A DNA stretch of 21,187 nucleotides from Acanthamoeba castellanii str. Neff. Taxonomy: Eukaryota; Discosea; Longamoebia; Acanthamoebidae. This document shows, piece after piece, positions 8,684-18,739 of this stretch; position 1 is the stretch's first letter, and each line of letters opens with the position of its first letter. A program made the position numbers and the translations under genes. The notes under the pieces are model-generated. The model worked only from the letters and a program-made list of their open reading frames with translations. It searched no databases and was not told the origin of the DNA. Location of the stretch: the NCBI RefSeq assembly GCF_000313135.1, contig NW_004457386.1, forward strand, positions 35,821-57,007, in the 5' to 3' direction.

Positions 8684-9956
8684 CTACGATGACGATGAGG
8701 AGCGCTCGACGGGGGATGAAGGAGCGCCGGAGGGGATGGGAGAGGAGAGTCGAGCGGGCGCGGCAACGCTGCCACCACCGATGGCGGCTTCGCTGTGATC
8801 TGGCGGGAGGATGGCCTTGTGCTTCACGAACGACAGGTAGGCGTTCCAGCCCACACAGACCCCGTTCACCACCAACGACTGACAGTCGGAGAGCCACGAC
8901 ACGCAGACGTGAAAAAGGCGGTGAGCAAAGACCGAGTCTGGGCTAGCGAGCGAGCGAGAGAAAGTAGTAGTAGTAGTGGGGCGGGGCGTACCTGGTAGAG
9001 TGGATTCACGAATCGGAAGTTGAGGACCTGGGCAAAGGGCCACACTTGACAATCAACGATGAACGTGGACAGGTAGTCCTGCTTCAGCTTGGATCGGATC
9101 TGTTGTTGGCCACCGCGATGATGAGTTTGTGCGCCCTCTCCCTCTCCTTCCTCGAGCGCGTCAAGTCGAGAGAGAAAGGGTTGCGTGCGTACCTGATGGA
9201 GCGTATGCCCCTCCATGATGGAGGTCAAGCTGAAGAAGAGCAGCAGGTAGGGCGGTTCGAAAATGAGCTGATCTGCCGCCACCTGTCAACCCGTGTATGG
9301 TCAGCGGCCACCGACCAGCGCCCGCGGAGGGAGGAAGAGGGATGGCAAGTGCATAGTATACCTTGGCTGCGATGTACTTCCACACGGAGCGCTGGGCCAG
9401 GTGGGCCGTCTTGCGCTCCAGGAACGAATACCACCAGCAGTAGACCGGACCTGATGGCGGCCATGATCGATCACGGTGAACACAGAGCTCTGAGCTGTAC
9501 CCAAGGTGGCCAAAAGGTCGGGACGCACCGGCAACGCAGAGGCCGTAGGCGGTGATGCGGGCCGTCCGTCGCCAGTCCAGGTCGCTCCACGCCCTCCCGT
9601 CGGCCTTTTGCGATATCACATCGCCGGAAAACCACAGCACACCTGCCCTCCACCAAGCACCAGCGGTCAGCACATGTCTGGCAACGAGTGGCCGCGCACA
9701 AGGAGAGGAAAGGAGAAAAAAGATAATGGCATGAATTAAATCTAATTTGATTGAATTCTGTTTTTTAAATGTTGGTGATCATGTCAAGTGGCAGCGACAG
9801 CTATGAACGTTGGCAAGGACGGTTGCAGAAGAGGGAGGGAAATCGGGGGAGGGGGGAGGAACCTGCAGTGAGTATGTTGGTGCGGTAGGGCCTCTCCGCG
9901 GTTGCCCGCGAATAGCTATGCAACACCTTCTGCACCCAACCTGCTGCCGCTGCCAT
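8684..9956 (-). CDS. Mpv17/PMP22-family membrane protein, 6 exons
   Basis: Exons in transcript order: 9863..9956, 9529..9642, 9362..9450, 9193..9282, 8992..9099, 8684..8878 (229 aa; all phases close). The family signature is continuous once spliced: RPYRTNILTAGVLWFSGDVISQ spans exons 1-2, then DWRRTARITAYG, GPVYCWWYSFLE, the FEPPYLLLFF segment, and the diagnostic C-terminal WPFAQVLNFRFVNPLYQ and WNAYLSF. Family members are four-helix proteins of the mitochondrial inner membrane, peroxisome or vacuole (Mpv17, PXMP2, Sym1) thought to form channels or affect metabolite and nucleotide balance. The start MAAAAGWVQKVLHSY is the only ATG giving this frame. A ~40-residue Ser/Pro-rich tail follows the last helix, longer than in Sym1-type proteins. 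The subcellular site cannot be decided from sequence. Confidence 0.91.
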
Positions 9957-10363
9957 TCAGTGTATTGGAGATGATGCAACAGTGCAAGATGATGAGGTCC
10001 CTCTGTGTGTGGCACACCACCGGCCTTGCGCTGTGTAACGAGACACGGACATAGCGAGCATACCTCACATTTTGTTCCTGTGTTTTACGGGAACGGCCAC
10101 ACACCTTCGCTCTTGAGTTCCAGGCCAATCGATTCCTTCCATACGGGCGCGCAATCGATTCTCCTCTCTTGTTGAGGACTGGTGGAGTAAAGAACAAAGA
10201 GCACAGGCGTCACGGCATGTGGATAGAGCCAAAAGAAACCTCTGGTTCGCTTTCTTGAATCCATTTTTTTATTTGTGTATTGCAGATATATTACCCCCCC
10301 CCCAATGCACTCACGACGGGGGCATTTATATGCCATATTTATTTATATATTAATATATAATGT
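9957..10363. promoter_or_regulatory. Divergent promoter region, Mpv17-family gene / RING gene
   Basis: This 407-bp gap lies between divergent starts. It is mixed sequence with no convincing exon on either strand. Near the RING gene it has a T-run, a C10 run (10294-10303) and then a strongly AT-rich tract (about 10321-10366; TTTATATATTAATATATAAT) that ends directly at the RING start. This could be a TATA-type core promoter or an unwinding region. No transcript evidence is available. Confidence 0.45.
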
Positions 10364-11477
10364 ATGTTAGGAGGGCAGTGGACGGGGTGGGAGGAGGTGA
10401 AGCGCAAACGCTACTTCGTGCTGCAGCGGCACTACTCCGCCGACAAACCGATAGAGCGCCTCGTCTTCGGCTTTCGCTCCCTCGTCTCCCGCTCGCTGTA
10501 CATGTTCCTCTTTCATGCGCACGCACACACCGCACACGCGCGCGTTTAGGCATCGTGTCGTGCACTGCACTTACTTGGTTGTTGGTCATTGACGCCACTG
10601 TATCGCGGCGCAACACAGACAACAGCCCTACCGCATCATCGTCAGCGTGCGACCATACTATGCCATCGCGTTGGGCGCCAACCTCAAAGAGGTCCGTGTG
10701 CCGTCCGGTCGATCGTGACCTCTTCTTTCTCGAACGATGACCGTCCTGTGTGCGTGGTCAGATTTTGGAGCACTGGAAGTGGGTGAACAAACACCTGGCC
10801 AAGACCGGCCGGTTGGACGCGGTTGAAGAGAAGGAGGCCCTCGCCTTCCTCAACTACATCTTCAGCCTCCTCGCCACCGGTACCCCTTTGATCTCACCAT
10901 TCTTAGCCCACTCTACCAACTGAGTGATGGTGGCGCTCATCGCTCATCGCTCAATCAACCGACAGGCAAGGAGGACAAGGCGAAGCAGCTGCTGCTGCCC
11001 GAGCCGCAGCCGATGAAGCTTCCCACGGTGGTGCCCGAGGAGTCCGAACCAGCTTCCACGACCACCATCACCATCACCTCCGACACAACCTTCTCCTCGG
11101 AGGACTCGCTCCAGCACTCCACCACTTTTGACTCTTGTTCTTCCTTCACTTCTTCTTCCGCCTCTGAGTCCTCTACTTCCACTGCCACTTCTTCATCATC
11201 GTCCTCCCACGTCCTGTCCACCCGCACGCCATCATCGACGATGACGATGACGAGTTCGAGCTCCACCGACAAAGTGGCCCCGGAGACCGGGAACGCCAGC
11301 GACAACGACGACGACGACCTGTGCAAGCTGTGCTTCGAGTCCCCCATCGACACCGTCATCCTCGACTGCGGCCACGCCCTGCTCTGCGCCCGGTGTGCGG
11401 ACGAGCTGCGGATCGACGCCGGCTGCCCCGTGTGCCGAAGTCCCATCCGCTGCGTCCAAAAGATGTACAAATGCTGA
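10364..11477 (+). CDS. RING-finger (C3HC4) protein, probable E3 ubiquitin ligase, 4 exons
   Basis: Exons: 10364..10497, 10619..10691, 10762..10879, 10966..11477 (278 aa; phases 2, 0 and 1 all match). The C-terminus is a textbook compact RING: C228-x2-C231-x11-C243-x-H245-x3-C249-x2-C252-x9-C262-x2-C265, with DCGHALLCARC and CPVCRSPI, ending YKC. This type is close to the neuralized/CGRF1/MULAN RING class that recruits E2 enzymes. Residues 1-108 are conserved-looking but unassigned: KRKRYFVLQRHYSADKP, PYRIIVSVRPYYAIALGANL, then a helix EHWKWVNKHL; the pattern suggests a PH- or GRAM-like fold (inference). A Thr/Ser-rich, then Asp-rich linker (~120-225) joins the two parts. The start is the first in-frame ATG directly after the AT-rich tract; an upstream exon cannot be excluded. 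Confidence 0.85.
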
Positions 11478-11682
11478 AGAAGAAGAACCAAAGCAAGACC
11501 TTCTGATGTAAACACACGTCGAGTGAACATTGACGAATCGAGAGTTCTGCAGTGGGTGAAGGGCAACACGCGCAAGGGGAGTATTCACATAAATAACTTA
11601 CAAAGAAGTTCAGAAGGAAAGAGGCTGTGTGCTGCACGACTACGATCATCGCTGCTCCTATCTCTTTTGCTTTGCTTCGCTT

Positions 11683-13354
11683 TTAGGCGTAGTACTGCAG
11701 ACTCTTCTTCTTCTTTGCCTGAACGGCGGCGATGCCCTCCATGAAGTCCTCGTGCCTGAGGTCCTCGGCGTCTCTCCTCAGCGCAAGCATACCCGCCTTA
11801 TCATCAACACTCGTCAGTCCCAAAACTCATCGTAGCGAAGAGAGAGAGAGAGAGGGGAGGAAAAGGGTTTTGTTGTCGTTACCTCCACGCACACGGCCTT
11901 GAGCTGAGCGCCGTTGAAGTCCTCCGTGCTCTGGCCCAGCTCCTCGAAGTTGACATCCTTGCTGACGTTCATCTTACGCGAGTGGATGCGGAGGATGGAG
12001 GCGCGAGCCTGCTCGTTGGGCAGAGGGAACTCGATCTTCCTGTCCAGACGTCCCGAACGCAGCAGGGCGGGGTCGAGAATGTCGATTCGGTTGGTGGCGG
12101 CGATGACCTTCACGCTGAGGTCGCTGCTGAATCCGTCGAGCTGGTTGAGTAGCTCCAGCATCGTGCGCTGCACCTCTCTGTCACCGGACTTGTCGCTGTC
12201 GAAACGCTTGGTGCCGATGGCGTCCAGCTCGTCGATGAAGATGATAGCGGGCGCCTTCTCCTTGGCCAGCGCAAAGGCGTCGCGCACCAGCTTGGCACCG
12301 TCACCGATGAACATCTGCACCAGCTGGGGGCCGGCCAGCTTGAGGAAGGTAGACTTGGTCTGCGCCGCGCAAGCACGGGCCATCAGCGTCTTACCCGTGC
12401 CGGGCGGGCCGTACAACAGCACGCCTGCACCCAACACCTCGCGTCAGCTTCCATCACCAACTTGATCTCTCAAAGAGAAAGGCCAGAGAGCGAGAAAGGA
12501 GAGACGCACCTTTGGGCGGCTGGATGCCGATAGAAAGGAAACGATCCTTGTGAGTGATGGGAAGCACGACGGCTTCGATGAGCTCCTCGATCTGCTTGTG
12601 GAGACCACCGACGTCTGAGTAGTCCTCGGTGGGCCGCTCGTCGACTTCCATGGCCTTCACACGGGCATCGTACTCGGGCGGAAGAGTGTCGAGGATGAGG
12701 TAGCTGTCCTTGTTTACGCCGATGAGGTCGGCGGGCCTCAGCTCGGCAGGGTCCACCAGACCCACCACGGGGAGGAAGATGGTCTGCACAGCGAACGTAA
12801 CAAGATGAGACAAAGCCAGATTCAGTGGCAAGCGCGCAAAACAAGCTCGCAGCGAGATCATACCTTTCGGTCGGACGTCTTGATCACTGCGCATTTGCCA
12901 GTGGCGGGATGAGCGTCCAGTTCCATGGTGCTGCCCTCCTCCTCTTCCTCGGGCTCGGCATCAATCAGCTGCAGATGTGGGACGTGGGGACACCGATTGA
13001 GTGAAACGAAATGCTAAACACAAATGCGCACCAACACCCCCAAAACACTGGATCTGATCACATGCACCCAGCGCATACCTCGACGACATTGGCGACGAGA
13101 TAGGGGAGCTGCTTGTTGAGCTTAATCTTCTCGTTGTTCTCCTTGATCTTCTCCTTGAGGCCGGCCTGCTCGTGGTGAAGCCGGTTTTGTTCGTGCCTCA
13201 AGATCTGGATTTCTCGATCGAGTGCCCTCGTGCGCGCAGTGATGTCATCGACCGAGCTATTGAGGATCTCAGGGTCAATTTCCTCTTCCTGCAGCGCCTC
13301 CTCCAGGGTCTTGGGCTTGTCGCCTCCCTTCTCAACTTCCATCGTGTCCGCCAT
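11683..13354 (-). CDS. RPT5: 26S proteasome regulatory particle ATPase Rpt5 (S6A/PSMC3), 5 exons
   Basis: Exons in transcript order: 13079..13354, 12864..12968, 12510..12783, 11883..12424, 11683..11796 (436 aa, the usual Rpt5 length). It has an N-terminal coiled coil ([19 protein letters not shown]), the OB-fold region ([29 protein letters not shown]), the AAA+ entry YSDVGGL, Walker A GPPGTGKT (224-231), Walker [12 protein letters not shown] (D283/E284), sensor AATNR, and [13 protein letters not shown] with the arginine fingers. The C-terminus QYYA is the Rpt5 HbYX motif that docks in the 20S alpha ring and opens its gate. Rpt5 is one of six ATPases that unfold ubiquitinated substrates in cytosol and nucleus. 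The last intron contains a (GA)n run. All functional residues are intact. It is convergent with the RING gene (205-bp gap). Confidence 0.97.
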
Positions 13355-13666
13355 TCTTCTTTATCTCAATCGCTGTGTTCGTTCTGTCTGCCCAGACTCT
13401 GATCAAAGTCTTTCGCGTCTTCCCTGCGGCCAGCTTCGCTTTGCCAGCACACCGAGCGCTGGGCATGATTTCTGCGGACATTTCATCCTGCACAAAAATT
13501 GCAGCCTCCAAAACTTGTTTTTTATCATTTTTAAAAATGCAAAAAATTGTTTGTACACAGCCAAAGGCGAAGGGCAACGTGATCGTGCTGATGGTGGTGG
13601 TGGCTGAGCCACTCAAGCTTCGTCCACCACAACCACGCGTCATGCGCGCGCGACGGGGACGTGGGG
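13355..13666. other. Intergenic region upstream of Rpt5 and downstream of the MFS gene
   Basis: This 312-bp gap holds the Rpt5 promoter and the 3' UTR of the MFS transporter, both on the - strand. The centre is A/T-rich (TTTTTATCATTTTTAAAAATG at about 13519-13540). The rest is mixed. I see no exon, RNA gene or clear element. Confidence 0.5.
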
Positions 13667-15681
13667 TCATCGCAGCTTGGCAGAGTCCATGGTGAGGCCC
13701 AGTCGAGTGAGAGGAGCTGAGTCGAGATCCGCCGCGTCGGGGTTGCCCCGGCTGAAGACGAGCTTGAGGCGTCGCTCCTCCCGGCGAAGGCGGTCGGCCA
13801 GCTCGGGGTCGGGGAAGAGGAGGGTGAGCTCGTCGTCCTCCTCAGACAGCTCCTCGAGGGTCTTGCCCACCGTCTCGTCGACGAAGAGCACCGTCATGAG
13901 GTAGCCGGCCGCGCACACGCCGCCGCACACCATGAGCGTCACTCCCACGCCCCACTGCTCGAGCATCGGACCCATGACGATGGTGCCGATGGCCGCCCCG
14001 GCCTTCCCGCACGCCGCCGAGAGGCCGTGGCATGTGGAGCGGATCTTGGTGGGGAACACCTCGGCGGGCAGGACGTAGGTGGTGGTGTTGGGGCCGGCGT
14101 TGGCGATGAAGTAGGTGAGCCCGTAGAGGAAGATGAAGGCCGGCGAGAACATCGTCACCCAATCGAAGAAGCCGCCCAGCACCATGTAGAGCACCGTCAT
14201 GAGCGCGAAGCCCCACATCTGGAGCGTGCGGCGGCCCCAGCGGTCGATGAGATAGATGCTCAGCCAGTGGCCCGGCAGCCCGATGAACGCCACGATCATC
14301 GTGATCTTGGCATCGTTCATCAGCTGCGACATCTCGCCGTCGTTGCCGCTGAGACCCGCCGTTTCCAGAAGCGTGCCCGTGAAGAGGCTGGGGGAACACG
14401 CACAGGCGAGGCACAGTGAGCAGTTGGCCTGTGGGGGCAACGGCGTCGTGGTATATAGAGGCATGGTAACGTACCCATTGGCATAAAGAACCGAGTCGAG
14501 GAGGAACCACGTGCTACATGTTCCCAGGAGCTTGCGCCAGTAGACCTGGAAGATGCTCCGCCAGTTGATTGGCTCATTTTTCCTTTGCTCCTGCGGCACG
14601 CCAAGAATCGAATGTGAGACAGGCACCCATTCCTTTCCCCACACAGAGCACCGTGTATTACCTCCATGAAGGCTTTCGTTTCGTGCATTCCCAGGCGCGG
14701 CCAGAACGTGATGAACGCAGGTATGGCGCCGAGCCCCAACGCTAACCTGTGGGTTCATCAAATCATCGGATGAGTCCCACGTGCGCTGATGTAGTGGGCA
14801 CATGAGAGGAATATGCGAGTGCACACACGGCCAGGAGTCGCGCACCGCCACACCAAGTCTAGATTGTTGCCGGCGACGATCAGCAACAAGTAGAGGATCA
14901 TCGGTGCCACCAGCTTGCCCCATCCCTAGTCGCAAAAGAAGCCCGTGATAAGTGGATGCTGAAGGATCCTGTGGCCAAGGCGCCGCGTACCTGAAGTGAG
15001 AACACGCCGGCTATCCGCGCGCCTCGGTTGGCGTCGTTCTCGAAGAACTCGCTCGTGATGATGGCGGTGAGAGGATACTCTCCGCCGAGCCCAACGCCCA
15101 GAATCAATCGCCACACCCCTGCGCGACCGACAACGTTGCGACGACGTGGTAAGTAGAGATGAACGTGACGTGCCCTCACTCAGAGGAGCTCTGTACCGAG
15201 GCAAAAGAACACAGAGATGATCCACACATTCCAGGAGAGGAGTGAACTGCCCAAGGTGCCCACGATGACCAGCGCCATGGTGGTCACGAACATGAGCTTC
15301 CTGCCGAGCTGGTCCGCGACCATTCCGAACAGCAGCTGTCCGATGAGCGTGCCCTGCAGGTGGTGCAATCGTCGGTAAATTCACCCATGACGCAAGCAGC
15401 TTGCAAGCTGGATACGTACAACGACGACGCTGCTCGTGATGGCCGATATGGTGAACTCATCCGCTTGGTCGGGGTACACCTTCTCCAGCACGTTGTTTAC
15501 GAGGTTGATACTGAACAACACTGTTGCGTGCACGCATCAAGTCCTGCAGGGGTGTGTTGTTTTTTCTGGCTTTCTGGCACATACCATAAGCATCAACAAG
15601 GAAGCCAATTCCTGTGATGGTCGTGGTCGAAGGCTCGAATCGGCGTAGAATCGCTTCCACAATCCATTCAAGCTGGCTCAT
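13667..15681 (-). CDS. Major facilitator superfamily transporter, phosphate:H+ symporter-like, 8 exons
   Basis: Exons in transcript order: 15585..15681, 15420..15520, 15197..15353, 14991..15118, 14846..14925, 14662..14746, 14475..14590, 13667..14387 (494 aa; all phases close). Family marks are GFLVDAY in helix 1, the MFS loop motif GMVADQLGRK (76-85), WRLILGVGLGGEYP (~121-134) followed by TAIITSEF, the second-half loop motif DRWGRR (303-308), and LPAEVFPTKIRSTCHGLSAACGKAGAAIG. The GGEYPLTA segment resembles the GGDYPLSA signature of Pho84/PHT1 transporters, so uptake of phosphate or a phosphorylated compound with protons is likely. Twelve membrane helices are expected. The C-terminal tail (~65 aa) is charged and cytosolic. 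Helix 1 reads DAYVLF across the first splice junction, where Pho84-type proteins usually have DAYDLF, so substrate assignment stays tentative. Confidence 0.9.
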
Positions 15682-15942
15682 GCCGCTCGTTGGCAGTTAA
15701 ATGAATAAATATCAGAAAAGATGTAGGTGGATGTGGATAGCCGCAATATTGTAATCAGAATCGTAGTAGCGGGATGCTGCAGAGGCTCATTGTGGCCACC
15801 CTCAACACTTGCGGGCGGAAGCGAACTGCCTGCCCACCTAGAAATGAATCGAAGCAATTCTATTTTCTTTTTTCTTCTTTTTCTCACTTGTGCAGGATTT
15901 GTACAAAGGGAAGGACTCGCGAGACGTCGCCACAGGCAACAC

Positions 15943-18167
15943 TCAGTCCTTGAGCTGGACCACGATGACGCTGATGTTGTCGTAGCTGCCACTGGTGTAT
16001 GAATAGTCCACCAGCATTCGCGCCAGCTGATAGGCCTCCATGGCGCCGCCATCGCCGTTGGTGGTCGAGATACCCGAGGCCGACGAGGTCAGGCTGCCAT
16101 TCCGATTCCGGCCGTTCGATGAGCTCGACGTCATACGCCGCAGCCTGGCCTGGTCTTCCTCCCTCTGCTGCGCCTGCTCCTTGATCTGCTTGCGCCACTT
16201 GGTGAGCAGCTCGCCCACCTTCTCCTCCTCGACTTCGTCCCACAGGCCATCACAGCCGAGAATAAGGTATCTGAGTGGGATAGTCGACACATAAGTGCAT
16301 CGTTAGCGCACGCGCAAGCGATTCACTTGTTCGGGAAAGAAGACGAGGCACGAAGAACGTACCTGTCGTCGGGGCTAATAGGTACAATGTTGATGAAGGG
16401 GTCGGGGCTGAGGCACGGCTGTAAATCAAAGTCACCAAATCCGCGACTCACACTGAGCGTGCCATTCAAACGCGGTGCATCCTGCGCACGAGACGGGAAG
16501 GTTAGTCACCTATCACACCTGCACATTAGAATCGCAGGAGGGGAAAGGAGAGACGACACACCTGGGGGAGAGTAACCACGCGACCGCCCAGCGCTTCTAT
16601 CCGCTCCTTTTCCTCCGGATCCTCGGGGCGGTGGTCCTTGCTAAGGCGCACAACTTTGCCTACGGAGTGGAAGTGCAGATAAGTAAGCAGGAGACCACAG
16701 CTTCACATGTACGGGTGTCGCCTACCTGAGTCTTTGTATAGCACAGCTCGCGAGTCTCCCGCGTTGGCGATGACAAGCTTCTGGCCGACTATCCACGACA
16801 TGAGAACGGTGGTGCCGGAGAAGTCTCCAATCAAGTTCAACGTCTGGCAGATCTTGCTATTGGTCGAGTGAAAGCTTTCCCTAGGGGTGGAACAGGAGGT
16901 GAGTACAGCGCGCAGGGGAAGGGAGTAGGGAGGTGATGAGCTCTACCTGACTACTTTTGTAATGAGGGCATCTTCGTCCTCTATCTTCTGACCCCGTTCC
17001 TTCTGTAGCGTGATGTACTTCCAGAGCTCCAAATACAGCGTGGCGGCCGCCAAGTCAGCCGCTCCCTTGCCCCCGTGTCCGTCGAACATCCCCACAAAAT
17101 CCTCGTCCGGGTACCCACGATACATTCCCCTGCGCGTGGGCTTGGTCAGCAACAAAGCAACAAAAAGGTAGATGGTTATTGCCCTCTGCCGGGTTTGAAC
17201 CAGCGACCTCACGATCTTCAGTCGTGCGCTCTACCAGCTGAGCTAAGAGGGCTTACTTATTTAGGAAAGTAATGCATGAAATTTGGCGCCTACACAAGGG
17301 AATCGAGCAGGGGTGCGCCTGGGGGTGGGAGGGGTACCTGATGACAATTTGGTCCTCCATGGTGGGCCTGCGGCCGGTCATATCGGCGTAGCCGATGGGA
17401 TATCGGAGACTGGGGCTGAGCTCCACCGGGCGGTCGCGCAGAGGCGAGCCCTGTAGTCCCTTCCTGCGCAAGAAGCCTGTGGGACCGCACGACGAGGAGA
17501 CTTGAGTCGGCCGTGAGAGAAGAGGAGAAGGAAAGAATGGGCGTGACGCACGTACGTGTGTGCTGGAAGTGGAGGGTGAGCTCCCTCTGTAGCCGATCGA
17601 TCAGTAGGTCAAGCATGCGCTTGTCCAAGTGCGAATCGAGCAGCTCCAAGCAGTCGCCCTCGCTGTTCAACCGAAAGCCGACCGCCAGCAGCATCTCAAC
17701 CGCCCCGCTCACGCTAGTGGTACGCACACGAATAGCGAACTCATGAGTCACATGTCGCAGAGATGCCGATGGAGAGTCGGGAGGGTGGATGGCTATTTCT
17801 ACCTTTGCACCTTCCACTTGAAGTTCGGGTTGTGAACGCCGATGCGCTTGTAGTGGTTGCTCTCGGGGTGATGCTTGATGTTGAGGAGGTAGGTGAGGAG
17901 CGTCTGCAGGGCCTGCTGGAACTCTTCCGCAGTGTGGCCGCTGTTCGGCTCCTTCATGTCCTTGAGCGCCGACTCCACCAGCGTGTTGGCCGCCTGGGCC
18001 GCCTTCAGCTGGTCCGCCACCTTCCTCTCTAGCGACTGCAGATCCTGCCGCGGCCACGACTGGGCGAAGATGGCCTTCTTCCCTGCCGCTACTCGTTTGG
18101 GGGTGGCCTGTTTACTGCTCACCTCGTCCATGCCGGTGCTGGCCGATGCCTGTGTTGTCGTTGCCAT
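15943..18167 (-). CDS. PP2C-type protein phosphatase with N-terminal PUB domain, 8 exons
   Basis: Exons in transcript order: 17803..18167, 17556..17713, 17338..17476, 16947..17129, 16726..16880, 16562..16659, 16363..16481, 15943..16270 (514 aa; all phases close). A helical lead (~39-70) precedes a PUB domain (~80-170): FQQALQTLLTYLLNIKHHP, YKRIGVHNPNFKWKV, GAVEMLLAVGF. PUB domains bind the tail of p97/VCP. The PP2C domain (~198-514) has all metal and catalytic motifs: MED (214-216), FDGHGG (236-241), SGTT (303-306), GDSR (323-326), NGTLSVSRGFGD, GCDGLWD with D413, and YDNIS with D503. It should be an active Mg/Mn Ser/Thr phosphatase. A Ser/Asn/Gly-rich insert lies near residues 450-475. Intron 3 holds a tRNA gene. 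The frame is open 27 codons upstream of the chosen ATG with no earlier ATG. Confidence 0.92.
17162..17166 (-). terminator. Pol III T-run after tRNA-Phe
   Basis: On the - strand, TTTTT begins 14 nt after the last tRNA base. It is a normal RNA polymerase III stop and lies inside the PP2C intron. Confidence 0.65.
17181..17252 (-). tRNA. tRNA-Phe (anticodon GAA)
   Basis: This 72-nt sequence folds as a complete cloverleaf. The 7-bp acceptor stem GCCCTCT/AGAGGGC is fully paired; the D arm is GCTC/GAGC; the anticodon stem CACGA/TCGTG carries loop CTGAAGA (GAA); the variable loop is 5 nt (AGGTC); the T stem GCTGG/CCGGC has one T:G pair and loop TTCAAAC. Pol III A box (TAGCTCAGCTGG) and B box (GGTTCAAACC) are intact. 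No intron and no encoded CCA, as expected for a eukaryotic nuclear tRNA gene. It lies inside intron 3 (17130..17337) of the PUB-PP2C gene, in the same orientation. Confidence 0.98.
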
Positions 18168-18739
18168 GCTGGTGCTCTTGGGCGCAGTCGAAGTTGATTG
18201 GGAGCTGGCAAAGTAGGTGACGTTGCCGGTGATGTTCGTGCTTCGATCTGCAGATGAAGTGGTATGATTGAATTCGCTCGTTTGAATTTGAAAATAGCTA
18301 TGAGCTAGTGGCGAGGAAAAGCTCTCTTGTTTGGAGTTTGGTAGGGGGGTGGGTGTGTGGGCTTCGACGAACGGAGTGAGGACAGGGCGGTTCTGCTCAC
18401 CTTGACCTCATGGTCGCCATTCGATAGCCTGCCGACCCGTACGATGAAGGTGGATGACACTCGTGATGAGGCGGGCGCAGGGCGAAGAACCGGCCGCTTC
18501 TGCGGGTCCTCCCGCCAGGCGCTGCGTCGCTTCCACACGGAAATGCGTCAGTCACCCGTCCCTCGCTCGCGGAGTTACGCATTCAACTCCGAAAAGAGCG
18601 GGAAATCACTTTCTCTTTTCTCGGTCCTCGTTCGGGAACGTGCACCGACCACACTTACAGCAATGTTGTGATGTTCGTTCACCTTCCATAACTGTGCCAC
18701 ACGTGTGCCTGTACGCACAGAATTGGTTGAAAAAACGCG
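18168..18739. other. Intergenic region upstream of the PUB-PP2C gene (possible spliced 5' UTR)
   Basis: This 572-bp gap lies between the FMO stop and the PP2C start, both on the - strand. On that strand a good donor (CAAG|GTGAGC, GT at 18400-18399) and acceptor (TCTGCAG, AG at 18249-18248) would define a 153-nt intron, but joining them does not bring a usable ATG into the PP2C frame. It is therefore better read as a 5' UTR intron. Frames upstream of 18400 are open (for example SSTFIVRVGRLSNGDHEVK) but unrecognised. I see no RNA gene. Confidence 0.45.

Noticed and set aside
10955..11575. 206-aa - strand open frame opposite the RING exon
   Set aside because: Glu/Ser/Val-rich mirror of the Thr/Ser-rich linker and RING; no start context or domain.
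11838..11853. (GA)n runs here and at about 20169-20183 as functional repeats
   Set aside because: Short simple-sequence runs within introns, common in eukaryotic DNA; no further structure.
18305..18582. Upstream coding exon of the PUB-PP2C gene
   Set aside because: Donor and acceptor exist, but no phase brings an ATG into the PP2C frame; kept only as a possible 5' UTR exon.
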